From: Pseudomonadota bacterium
GTDB lineage: Bacteria; Pseudomonadota; Alphaproteobacteria; CACIAM-22H2
DNA: 8,982 nt
Reading direction: 5' to 3'
Assembly: GCA_020161965.1 (NCBI GenBank)
Contig: JAIUNH010000123.1
Span: 1 to 8,982, forward strand
Shown piece by piece: positions 1 through 6,665 of the stretch (the first letter of the stretch is position 1; every line of letters starts with the position of its first letter). Both the position numbers and the translations under genes were made by a program. Below the pieces are notes generated by a model. The model saw nothing but the letters and a program-made list of their open reading frames with translations. It was not told the origin of the DNA and did not search any database.

Positions 1-582
1 CGAATCGTGCCGGGCCTGCGCTGCCAAGGGGCGGGCGGGCCCGACGTCATGCGCGGCGAGGAAACGCAACTCGTCGGCACGGGGCTTGGCGACGGCGTTT
101 ACTGCCTGCCGGGTACCCATTCCAAATGGGCGATCGTCGAAGGCGGGCGTATCCAGCGTTTCGCCACGTTCATGACCGGCGAACTCTACGCGACCGCGCG
201 CAAGCACACGATCCTCGGCCGTTCGATGATCGACGCGAGCCACGACCCGTCCGCTTTCGCGAAGGGTTTCGTGCGCGCGCAATCGCCGGGCGGTTTGCTC
301 AACCATTTGTTCATGGTGCGCACGGCGTCGCTGCTCGAAGGGCTGAAGCCGGCCGAAGCGCCGTCGTATCTCTCGGGCCTGTTGCTCGCGCATGAGATCG
401 CGGCGGCGAAGGAATGGTGCAAGCCCACGCGCGTCGTCGTGGTCGGGGCGGGCACGCTCGTGCAGAATTATGCCGTGGCGCTGGCGATGGCCAATGTCGA
501 AGCCGCCGCCGTCAACGGCGAGCACGCCTCGGCCGCCGGTCTGTATGCCATCGCCAATGCGGCGGGCTTGTTGAAGCGATGA
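1..582 (+). CDS. dgoK: 2-dehydro-3-deoxygalactonokinase, C-terminal part (5' end outside window)
   Basis: The reading frame is open from base 1 and ends at TGA 580-582, giving 193 residues; the family is usually about 290-305 residues, so roughly the first 100 lie upstream. Visible family blocks are PGLRCQ followed by DVMRGEETQLVG near the start, LPGTHSKWA around residues 36-44, FMTGELYA around 56-63, HTILGRSM, and a C-terminal VVGAGTLVQNYAVAL. These match the DgoK family, which phosphorylates 2-keto-3-deoxy-galactonate in the cytoplasm as part of the De Ley-Doudoroff route of galactose/galactonate catabolism. The partner aldolase DgoA is usually adjacent; here the gene downstream is instead a 2-hydroxyacid dehydrogenase whose ATG overlaps this stop (ATGA). 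The aldolase could lie upstream of the window. Family assignment is firm; the true substrate, which may be another 2-keto-3-deoxy acid, is inferred. Confidence 0.9.
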   Translation, partial: RIVPGLRCQGAGGPDVMRGEETQLVGTGLGDGVYCLPGTHSKWAIVEGGRIQRFATFMTGELYATARKHTILGRSMIDASHDPSAFAKGFVRAQSPGGLLNHLFMVRTASLLEGLKPAEAPSYLSGLLLAHEIAAAKEWCKPTRVVVVGAGTLVQNYAVALAMANVEAAAVNGEHASAAGLYAIANAAGLLKR

Positions 583-1601
583 AAATTCTGGTCCCCGACG
601 CGCAATTCGCCCTCGACCCGGATGTCGAGCGTACGGCGTTGCCGGAGGCCGAGTTCATCATCCATCGCGCGCGCGATCCGTTACAGATTCCGGATTCGGT
701 CTGGTCGTCGGCCGACGGCGTGCTGGTCTGGCAGGACATGCCGCTCGATCGCGTCGTCGCGCGCAAACTCACACGCTGTCGGATCGTCGTGCGCCACGGT
801 GTCGGCTTCGACAAGGTCGATCTGGAAGCCTTCGCCGAGCGCAACATCCCCGTCTGCAACGTGCCCGATTACGGGATCGAGGAAGTCGCGAACCACGCGA
901 TCGCCTGCGCGCTGAGCCTGCGCCGGGGCTTGCCGACCTATACCGAAATGCTGTCGCTCGACCCCGTCGCGGGCTGGCAATGGAACGTAGCGCCGTTGGT
1001 GCGTCGCCTGACCGGTCAGGCTTTCGGCATCGTCGGGCTGGGCCGGATCGGCCAAGCCGCCGCCGCGCGCGCCAAGGCGCTCGGCTTCGACGTGGGGTTC
1101 TACGATCCCTACCTGCCGGTCGACGAACCGGCGGCACAGCCATATTTGCGCTTCGCCGATCTGGGCGAGATGCTGGCGCAGTCGGATATCGTCTCGATCC
1201 ATTGCCCGCTGACCCGCGAAACGCATGGGCTGTTCGGCGAATCGACCCTCGCGCGGCTCAAAAAAGGGTCGATCCTGATCAACACGGCGCGCGGGCCCAT
1301 CGTCGACACCGACGCTCTGCTGCGCGGAATTGAGGCCGGGGCGATCGGCGGGGCGGCGCTGGACGTGCTGCCGCAGGAACCGCCCGATCCGGACGACAAG
1401 CTGGTCGCGGCCTATCGACTGCCCCCGTCCTGGCTGGCGGGACGCTTGATTTTGACCCCGCATGCCGCTTTCTACAGCCCCGAAAGCTGGTACGATCTGC
1501 GGTACAAGGCGGCGGACACGGCCGGCGATTGGCTCAAGAAGGGCAAGCTGCGCAATTGCGTGAACCGGCATCTGTTCCCGCCGGGTGCGTTACCTGTGTA
1601 A
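579..1601 (+). CDS. D-isomer-specific 2-hydroxyacid dehydrogenase (CtBP-like group)
   Basis: The protein has 340 residues, the normal family length. The start at ATG 579 overlaps the dgoK stop as ATGA, which suggests translational coupling; the frame stays open further upstream, but that part is a shadow of dgoK. The N-terminal half of the substrate-binding domain includes VVRHGVGFDKVD (70-81) and NVPDYGIEEVANHAIA (94-109). The Rossmann motif GLGRIG is at 153-158, and a cofactor-region Asp follows in FYDPY (174-178). The catalytic triad is visible as Arg238 (INTARG), Glu267 (LPQEPP) and His295 (TPHAAF), spaced as in phosphoglycerate dehydrogenase relatives. The enzyme should interconvert a 2-keto acid and a D-2-hydroxy acid with NAD(P)H in the cytoplasm. 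Its context suggests a sugar-acid or glyoxylate/hydroxypyruvate-type substrate. Despite the CtBP resemblance, nothing suggests a transcriptional role. Confidence 0.9.
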   Translation: MKILVPDAQFALDPDVERTALPEAEFIIHRARDPLQIPDSVWSSADGVLVWQDMPLDRVVARKLTRCRIVVRHGVGFDKVDLEAFAERNIPVCNVPDYGIEEVANHAIACALSLRRGLPTYTEMLSLDPVAGWQWNVAPLVRRLTGQAFGIVGLGRIGQAAAARAKALGFDVGFYDPYLPVDEPAAQPYLRFADLGEMLAQSDIVSIHCPLTRETHGLFGESTLARLKKGSILINTARGPIVDTDALLRGIEAGAIGGAALDVLPQEPPDPDDKLVAAYRLPPSWLAGRLILTPHAAFYSPESWYDLRYKAADTAGDWLKKGKLRNCVNRHLFPPGALPV

Positions 1602-1625
1602 GCTGGATTAGAACAAAAATACGAC

Positions 1626-1633
1626 GGGAGGAG
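1626..1633 (+). promoter_or_regulatory. Strong ribosome binding site of the denD-like gene
   Basis: GGGAGGAG lies 8 bases before ATG 1642 and is one of the two strongest Shine-Dalgarno sequences in the window. It fixes the start and follows a 40-base gap (1602-1641) containing an A-rich patch (AACAAAAATA). No convincing -35/-10 pair was found in that gap, so independent transcription from here is possible but not shown. Confidence 0.8.
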
Positions 1634-1641
1634 ACGGTTTT

Positions 1642-2595
1642 ATGAAGGCGGTCGTCACAGGCGGGACGGGTATGCTCGGCAAGAAGCTGGGCAAGGCGCT
1701 GCTGGCGCGTTCCGAGATCACGAAAATCGTGCTGTTCGACGTGGTCGATCCCGGCGATACGCCCAAGGATTCGCGCATCGAGGTCGTCGTCGGCGAAGTC
1801 TTCGATCCTGCGACCATCGCTAAGCTGATCACGCCCGACACCGGCGCCATCTTCCACCTCGCGGGTGTCGTCAGTGCGGGTGCCGAGCGCGATTTCGATT
1901 TGGGCTACCGCGTCAATCTCGACGGCACGCGCGTCGTGCTGGAAGCCGCGCGTAAATTACCCAAGCCCGCCAAGCTGGTCTTCGCGTCGTCGCTCGCGGC
2001 CTATGGCGGCGATCTGCCGGACGTAATCCCCGACGAATTCCGCCTGACGCCGCAAACCTCCTACGGCATCCAGAAGGCGATGGGTGAAATGCTCGTCGCC
2101 GACTACACCCGCAAGGGTTATCTCGACGGTCGCTCGCTGCGCCTGCCCACGATCGTCGTGCGTCCGGGCAAGCCCAATCTCGCCGCGTCGACCTTCGCTT
2201 CGTCGATCATCCGTGAGCCGCTCGCCGGCCAGAAAGCCGTGTGCCCGGTTTCGGCCGATGCGTGGATGCCGCTGCTGTCGCCGCGCCGCTGCATCGAGGC
2301 GTTCATGCGCGCCTATGATCTGCCGTCGTCGGATTGGGGCTGGAACCGCTCGCTGATGCTGCCCTCGCTCGACGTCACGGTCGGCGAGATGGCCGAAGGC
2401 TTGAAGCGCCATTCCGGCGCCAAGGCGTTCGATCTGATCGAATGGAAGCAGGACGAGATGATCGCCAAGATCGTTGCGGGCTGGCCCAAGCGCCTGGACT
2501 CCAAGCGCGCGCGCAAGATGGGCTTCCAATCGGATACGTCGATGGACGAATTGATCCGCAACTATGTCGAAGACGACATGCCGAAAGCCGCCTGA
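1642..2595 (+). CDS. denD: NAD-dependent epimerase/dehydratase family protein, D-erythronate dehydrogenase-like (DenD)
   Basis: This is a 317-residue extended SDR. The nucleotide-binding motif GGTGMLG is at 7-13 (GxxGxxG), Asp33 in LFD is the likely ribose-binding acid, FHLAG is at 71-75, and the active site comprises Ser116/117, Tyr141 and Lys145 (YGIQK). The segments AGVVSAGAERDFDLGYRVNLDGT, SSLAAYGGDLPD, TPQTSYG, LRLPTIVVRPGKPN with AAS..AS.IIREPL, and a CPV block followed by LLSPRR are the pattern I know from DenD-type proteins, which oxidise D-erythronate to 2-oxo-tetronate at the head of C4 acid-sugar catabolism. The usual partners (OtnK kinase, OtnC aldolase, OtnI isomerase) are not in the window, so the exact substrate is uncertain. 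The stop codon overlaps the permease start by one base (TGATG), tying this enzyme's translation to the transporter. Confidence 0.8.
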   Translation: MKAVVTGGTGMLGKKLGKALLARSEITKIVLFDVVDPGDTPKDSRIEVVVGEVFDPATIAKLITPDTGAIFHLAGVVSAGAERDFDLGYRVNLDGTRVVLEAARKLPKPAKLVFASSLAAYGGDLPDVIPDEFRLTPQTSYGIQKAMGEMLVADYTRKGYLDGRSLRLPTIVVRPGKPNLAASTFASSIIREPLAGQKAVCPVSADAWMPLLSPRRCIEAFMRAYDLPSSDWGWNRSLMLPSLDVTVGEMAEGLKRHSGAKAFDLIEWKQDEMIAKIVAGWPKRLDSKRARKMGFQSDTSMDELIRNYVEDDMPKAA

Positions 2596-4793
2596 TGCGT
2601 AAACTCGTTGCCGGCTGGTCGGCCGCCGCTCTGACCGCCTTCCTGTTCCTGCCCTGGCAAGCGATCGAAGACGGTTTCTTCGGTTTCGGCTGGATCCAGG
2701 ATTATCCCGACGATCGCACCGCCAGCGCATTGTTCTACGGGCTGGCCTTCGATCGCCCATGGCTGTGGGGCGTGTTGCCCTTCGTGGCGCTGGGCGTGCT
2801 GGCGCTGGCCTTCCCGCGCGAAGATCGCCGCTTCGGCCAGACGCTGGTCTTCGCCGGTCTCGGCGGGCTTGGCTACACGTTCTTGCAAGGCTTCGCGATC
2901 GGCATCACCGGCCTGCAATGGACTTGGCTTGCCCCGCTGATCGGCGAGGTCGAAACGTCGCAATACGGTTTCGGCTGGGGGGCGACGATCATCCTGTTCG
3001 CCTTCCTGATGATGGTTTCGCTGGGTGTGGCGGCGCTGGGCTATTTCCGCGGCGACGCCTTCATCGCGGGCTCGGTCATCGTGTCGACGGCGCTGATCCT
3101 CGCTTTCGTGTTTTTCCCCATCGCGACGATGCTGGCGGGGGCGGTTACCGACGAACACGGCAATCTGGCGTTCGATCTGTTCTGGCGGCGCTTCTTCGCC
3201 GACGATATTTGGGAACTCAACTGCCTCGTCGGCGGCCCGCGCTGCGGCGTGGTGTTCAACACCGTGCTGCTCGGCGTGCTGACCGGCGCCCTTTCCACCT
3301 TGATGGGCCTTGCCTTCGCGCTGGTCGTGGTGCGCACGGGCCTGCCCTGGCGCAAAGGCCTGCGCGCACTCACCATCCTGCCGATCATCACGCCGCCTTT
3401 CGTGATCTCGCTCGCCATCATCGTGCTGTTCGGCCGCACGGGCATCGTCACGTGGTTCCTGGAAGTCGCGTTCGGCATTCCGCCGTCGCGCTGGATCTAC
3501 GGCCTGCCGGGCGTGCTGATCTCGCAGCTTCTGTCGCAGATCCCGGTCGCCTTCCTGGTGATGATCGGCGTCGTCGAAGCGATCAGCCCGTCGCTGGAGG
3601 AAGCCTCGCAGACGCTGGGCGCCTCGCGCTGGCAGACCTTCCGCACGGTCACCTGGCCGCTGCTGCGCCCGGGTCTCGCCGCCGCCTTCCTGCTCGGCTT
3701 CGTCGAAAGCCTCGCCGATTTCGGAAACCCGCTCGTTCTCGGCGGCAATTTCGACGTGCTGTCGACCAAGATCTTCTTCGCCATTGTCGGCGCGCAGCAC
3801 GATCCCGGCCGTGCCGCCGTGCTGGCGATATTGCTGCTGATTATGACGCTGGGCGCGTTCTGGATTCAGATGCGCTGGCTGGGCAAGCAAAGCTACGTGA
3901 CCGTCACCGGCAAGGGCGATTCGGGCCTGTCGGCGGAATTGCCGCGCAAGCTGAAGCGCATCCTTTATTGGACAACGATCCCGTGGGCAGCGTTCACGCT
4001 GATCACCTATGCGATCGTGATCTTCGGCGGCTTCGTGCGCGATATTGGCCGCTTCGATCTGGAATTCACGTGGCGCCATTATCTCGACGCGTTCCGCGTG
4101 GAGCTGACCGAGCGCGGCATGTTCTTCTCGGGTTCGGCGTGGGATTCGCTCATCACCACGATCCAGGTCTCGGCGATTTCGGCGCCGCTCACCGGTATCA
4201 TGGGTTTGCTCGTCGCCTATATCCTGGCGCGCACGAAATTCGCGGGCCAGCGCACCTTCGAATTCCTGACCATGCTGTCCTTCGCCATTCCGGGCACGGT
4301 CGTGGGCGTGTCTTATATCGTCGCGTTCAACGTGCCGCCGCTGGAATTGACGGGCACGGGCCTCATCCTCGTCATCTGCTTCGTGTTCCGCAACATGCCG
4401 GTGGGCGTGCGCGCGGGCATGGCGGCCTTGTCGCAGATCGACAAGAGCCTCGACGAAGCCTCGCTGACTCTGGGCGCGCGTACCGCCACCACGGTGCGCC
4501 GCGTCGTGATGCCGCTGCTGCGGCCCGCGATCGTGGCGACGCTGGTGTTCAGCTTCGTGCACGCGATGACGGCCGTGTCGGCCGTGATCTTCTTGGTGAG
4601 TGCCCGCCACAACATGGCGACCGCCTATATCGTCGGCCGGGTGGAGGCGGGCGAATTCGCGCTCGCCATCGCCTATTCGACGGTGTTGATCGGCGTGATG
4701 GCGCTGGCGATCGTGATCATTCAGCTCGGCGTCGGACGCCGCCAGCTCGGGCGGCGCGGCCAACAAACGGCCGCCGCCCTCGGCGGACATTGA
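2595..4793 (+). CDS. ABC transporter permease, fused two-domain (FbpB/iron(III)-type family) with N-terminal membrane extension
   Basis: ATG 2595 overlaps the denD stop (TGATG) and opens a 732-residue membrane protein. Two binding-protein-dependent permease domains are fused. Each carries an EAA cytoplasmic loop that contacts the ATPase: EEASQTLGASRWQTF at 335-349 and DEASLTLGARTATTV at 620-634, each followed by a P-LLRP segment. Hydrophobic stretches lie at about 5-20, 57-73, 83-105, 129-150, 157-182 and 220-246, then through both permease domains to about 693-713. Classical fused permeases of this family (SfuB/FbpB) are about 530-560 residues, so some 170-190 N-terminal residues, mostly membrane-spanning, are extra. 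Cys210 and Cys217 flank a short segment just before the first core domain, probably on the periplasmic side. It surely pairs with the ATPase 16 bases downstream. The family resembles iron transporters, but the operon partners point to an organic acid or sugar acid; the substrate is unknown. Confidence 0.9.
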   Translation: MRKLVAGWSAAALTAFLFLPWQAIEDGFFGFGWIQDYPDDRTASALFYGLAFDRPWLWGVLPFVALGVLALAFPREDRRFGQTLVFAGLGGLGYTFLQGFAIGITGLQWTWLAPLIGEVETSQYGFGWGATIILFAFLMMVSLGVAALGYFRGDAFIAGSVIVSTALILAFVFFPIATMLAGAVTDEHGNLAFDLFWRRFFADDIWELNCLVGGPRCGVVFNTVLLGVLTGALSTLMGLAFALVVVRTGLPWRKGLRALTILPIITPPFVISLAIIVLFGRTGIVTWFLEVAFGIPPSRWIYGLPGVLISQLLSQIPVAFLVMIGVVEAISPSLEEASQTLGASRWQTFRTVTWPLLRPGLAAAFLLGFVESLADFGNPLVLGGNFDVLSTKIFFAIVGAQHDPGRAAVLAILLLIMTLGAFWIQMRWLGKQSYVTVTGKGDSGLSAELPRKLKRILYWTTIPWAAFTLITYAIVIFGGFVRDIGRFDLEFTWRHYLDAFRVELTERGMFFSGSAWDSLITTIQVSAISAPLTGIMGLLVAYILARTKFAGQRTFEFLTMLSFAIPGTVVGVSYIVAFNVPPLELTGTGLILVICFVFRNMPVGVRAGMAALSQIDKSLDEASLTLGARTATTVRRVVMPLLRPAIVATLVFSFVHAMTAVSAVIFLVSARHNMATAYIVGRVEAGEFALAIAYSTVLIGVMALAIVIIQLGVGRRQLGRRGQQTAAALGGH

Positions 4794-4809
4794 GGAATAG
4801 GGACGGACG

Positions 4810-5892
4810 ATGACGAAATCCACGACGAAGAAGGGCCCGGCCTCGGTCGAGTTCCGCAACGTGACCAAGCGCTATGGCACGGTCGCGGCGGTGAGCGACG
4901 TGTCGTTCACCATCGAACCCGGCACGCTGGTCACGCTGCTCGGCCCCTCGGGCTGCGGCAAGACGACGACGTTGCGCTTGATCGCCGGTCTCGAAATCGC
5001 CACCGAAGGCCAGATCAAGATCGCGGGCGAGGACGTGACGAATTTGTCCGCCGCCGATCGCGACGTGTCGATGGTGTTCCAATCCTACGCGCTGTTCCCG
5101 CATATGAACGTGCTGGACAACGTCGCCTACGGGCCGACGGTCGCGGGGCAGAAGAAATCCGACGCCTACGACCTCGCGCGCCAGAAATTGGCGCTGGTCG
5201 GCCTCAAGGATTACGATCTGCGCTTGCCGTCGGAATTGTCGGGCGGCCAGCAGCAGCGCGTGGCCGTGGCGCGCGCGCTGACGATGGAACCGCAGGTTCT
5301 GCTGTTCGACGAGCCGCTGTCGAATCTCGACGCCAAGCTGCGCCGCCGCGTGCGCGAGGATATCCGCGATCTGCAGCGCGATCTCAACCTGACCGTCGCT
5401 TACGTGACGCACGACCAGCAGGAAGCGCTTGCCGTGTCCGATCGCGTGATCGTCATGTCCAACGCGCGCATCGCCCAGATGGGCGCGCCGCGCGAGTTGT
5501 ACGAAGCGCCGGCCAGCTTGTTCGTGGCCGATTTCATGGGCGATTCGAATCTGATCGACGCGACGGTGGAGCGCGTCTCGGGCGACCAAGCGTTGGTGAA
5601 GATCGGCGTCACGTCGCTGGAATTGCCGTCACGCGGCACCAAGACCGGTCCGTGCAAAGTCTCGATCCGCCCGGAATCGCTGAGCGTGACGGCCTCGGCG
5701 CCGCAAGGCCCGGCGATCCCCGGCACGATCCGCAAGGCCGCGTATCTCGGCACGCATATGGAATACACGCTGGCGGCCGAGATCGGCGAATTGTTCGTCG
5801 TCGATCGCGACGTGGCGAACCCGAAGCCCGTGGGGTCGACCGCCTATTTGGCGCTCGCCCGCACGGGTGTTTCGCTGGTGCCTAGCGTCTAA
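4810..5892 (+). CDS. ABC transporter ATP-binding protein with TOBE domain (FbpC/PotA-like)
   Basis: The protein has 360 residues, the normal length for the carbohydrate/polyamine/iron importer ATPase class. Walker A GPSGCGKT is at 45-52, the Q-loop Gln at 91 (FQSYALFPH), the signature LSGGQQQR at 143-150, Walker B VLLFDE at 163-168, the D-loop SNLD at 171-174 and the switch His at 201 (YVTHDQQEA). Everything needed for ATP hydrolysis is present. Residues from about 243 form a TOBE-type regulatory domain, with IRPESL at 286-291 and LGTHMEYTL at 313-321. AGGGA 6 bases before ATG 4810 serves as the ribosome binding site. It energises the fused permease immediately upstream. The binding protein is not in the window. 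The gene ends with TAA directly against the stop of the opposing SDR gene. Confidence 0.93.
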   Translation: MTKSTTKKGPASVEFRNVTKRYGTVAAVSDVSFTIEPGTLVTLLGPSGCGKTTTLRLIAGLEIATEGQIKIAGEDVTNLSAADRDVSMVFQSYALFPHMNVLDNVAYGPTVAGQKKSDAYDLARQKLALVGLKDYDLRLPSELSGGQQQRVAVARALTMEPQVLLFDEPLSNLDAKLRRRVREDIRDLQRDLNLTVAYVTHDQQEALAVSDRVIVMSNARIAQMGAPRELYEAPASLFVADFMGDSNLIDATVERVSGDQALVKIGVTSLELPSRGTKTGPCKVSIRPESLSVTASAPQGPAIPGTIRKAAYLGTHMEYTLAAEIGELFVVDRDVANPKPVGSTAYLALARTGVSLVPSV

Positions 5893-5895
5893 CTA
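5890..5895. other. Zero-gap convergent stop junction (ABC ATPase / SDR)
   Basis: TAACTA holds TAA of the + strand ATPase gene (5890-5892) directly followed by the complement of TAG of the - strand SDR gene (5893-5895). There is no intergenic base and I see no stem-loop with a T-run around it, so any terminator must lie inside coding sequence. Confidence 0.9.
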
Positions 5896-6648
5896 AAACG
5901 CGACCGACGTTCCGCCATCGACGATCAGCACCGTGCCGGTGACGTAGCTGCCGGCGGGCGAGCACAGCAGCAATGCCGGGCCCGCCAGTTCCTCCGGCAT
6001 GCCCCAGCGGCCGATGGGGGCCCGCGCTTCGACCTGGGCGCGGAACGCGTCGGTCTGGTGCAGGCCCTTGGTCAAATCGGTCACGAAAAAACCGGGCGCG
6101 ATGCCGTTGACCAACACACCCATCGGGGCGAGCTCGATCGCCATCGCGCGGACGAGGCCTTCGAGGCCGGTCTTGGCCGAGGCATAGGCCGCCTGTTGCG
6201 GGCGCACCGAACGCGCCATCAGCGACGTGGTGTAAAGGATGCGGCCCCATTTATTGGGCACCATGCGGCGTGCGGCCTCGCGCCCCAGCACGAAGCCTGC
6301 GCGCAGATGGGAGCCCAGGATCGCGTCGAAATCGGACGTCGGATACTCGAGCAAGGGCTTGCGGATCGCGGACCCTGCGTTCGAAATCAGGATATCGAGC
6401 CGCCCGTGTTTTTCGACGATGCGGTCGAGGGCCGCGATCGCCGCTTTCTCGTCCGTCACGTCGAAGGCTTCGGCATCGCCGCCGATCTTTTCCGCCGCCG
6501 CTTTCGTTTCCGCCGCGTTGCGCGCGGCGAGCACGACTTTGGCGCCGGCCCCGGCCAGCGCCGTCGCCATCGCGTAGCCGATACCGCGCGAGCCGCCGGT
6601 GACCAGCGCCACGCGGCCTTTGAGATCGAACATTTGGGCGGGAGTCAT
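5893..6648 (-). CDS. Classical SDR oxidoreductase, gluconate 5-dehydrogenase-like
   Basis: The protein has 251 residues. The cofactor motif TGGSRGIG is at 17-24, NAG at 90-92, catalytic Ser142 and the Tyr155-xxx-Lys159 pair (YASAK). ARN at 42-44 after the second strand suggests NADP preference. The C-terminal blocks IAPGFFVTDL, RAPIGRWGMPEELAGPALLL and VDGG match gluconate 5-dehydrogenase-like SDRs, which interconvert gluconate and 5-ketogluconate or related polyol/keto acids. The Asn of the usual Asn-Ser-Tyr-Lys tetrad seems replaced by His114 (SHLRAGF where NL is common). ATG 6648 is chosen over the internal Met at 6633 because only the former has a ribosome binding site. The gene lies 17 bases after the hydrolase gene on the same strand and is probably co-transcribed with it. 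Its substrate is likely a sugar acid, by context. Confidence 0.88.
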   Translation of the reverse strand: MTPAQMFDLKGRVALVTGGSRGIGYAMATALAGAGAKVVLAARNAAETKAAAEKIGGDAEAFDVTDEKAAIAALDRIVEKHGRLDILISNAGSAIRKPLLEYPTSDFDAILGSHLRAGFVLGREAARRMVPNKWGRILYTTSLMARSVRPQQAAYASAKTGLEGLVRAMAIELAPMGVLVNGIAPGFFVTDLTKGLHQTDAFRAQVEARAPIGRWGMPEELAGPALLLCSPAGSYVTGTVLIVDGGTSVAF

Positions 6649-6655
6649 GTTTCCA

Positions 6656-6661
6656 TCCTTC
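6656..6661 (-). promoter_or_regulatory. Ribosome binding site deciding the SDR start
   Basis: Read on the - strand, GAAGGA lies 7 bases before ATG 6648. The alternative Met at 6633, which would give the more typical SDR N-terminus MFDLKG, has no purine-rich sequence before it, so the longer form is preferred. Confidence 0.65.
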
Positions 6662-6665
6662 GTTT

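Noticed and set aside
414..578. Upstream extension of the 2-hydroxyacid dehydrogenase frame
   Set aside because: It lies wholly inside dgoK in another phase and is Arg-rich; the family N-terminus begins at ATG 579 with the ATGA overlap.
681..1571. Long - strand frame opposite the 2-hydroxyacid dehydrogenase
   Set aside because: Low-complexity Arg/Gln/Asp-rich translation without motifs; antisense shadow.
1602..1641. Internal promoter before the denD-like gene
   Set aside because: The 40-base gap is A-rich in part, but no -35/-10 pair with sensible spacing could be found; kept only as a possibility.
2759..4813. A 684-codon + strand frame overlapping the permease in another phase
   Set aside because: Arg/Ala/His-rich, no recognisable domain; a frame shadow produced by few stop codons in GC-rich DNA.
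2562..4868. A 768-codon open frame on the - strand opposite the ABC permease
   Set aside because: Its product is dominated by Arg, His, Gln, Asp, Glu and Ala without folds or motifs, as expected for the antisense of a GC-rich membrane-protein gene. The + strand frame has clear permease motifs.
2595..5892. Calling the transporter an iron(III) importer (fbpBC)
   Set aside because: The family resemblance is real, but the class also moves polyamines, phosphonates and other anions; neighbours are sugar-acid enzymes and no iron-linked gene or Fur-like site was seen.
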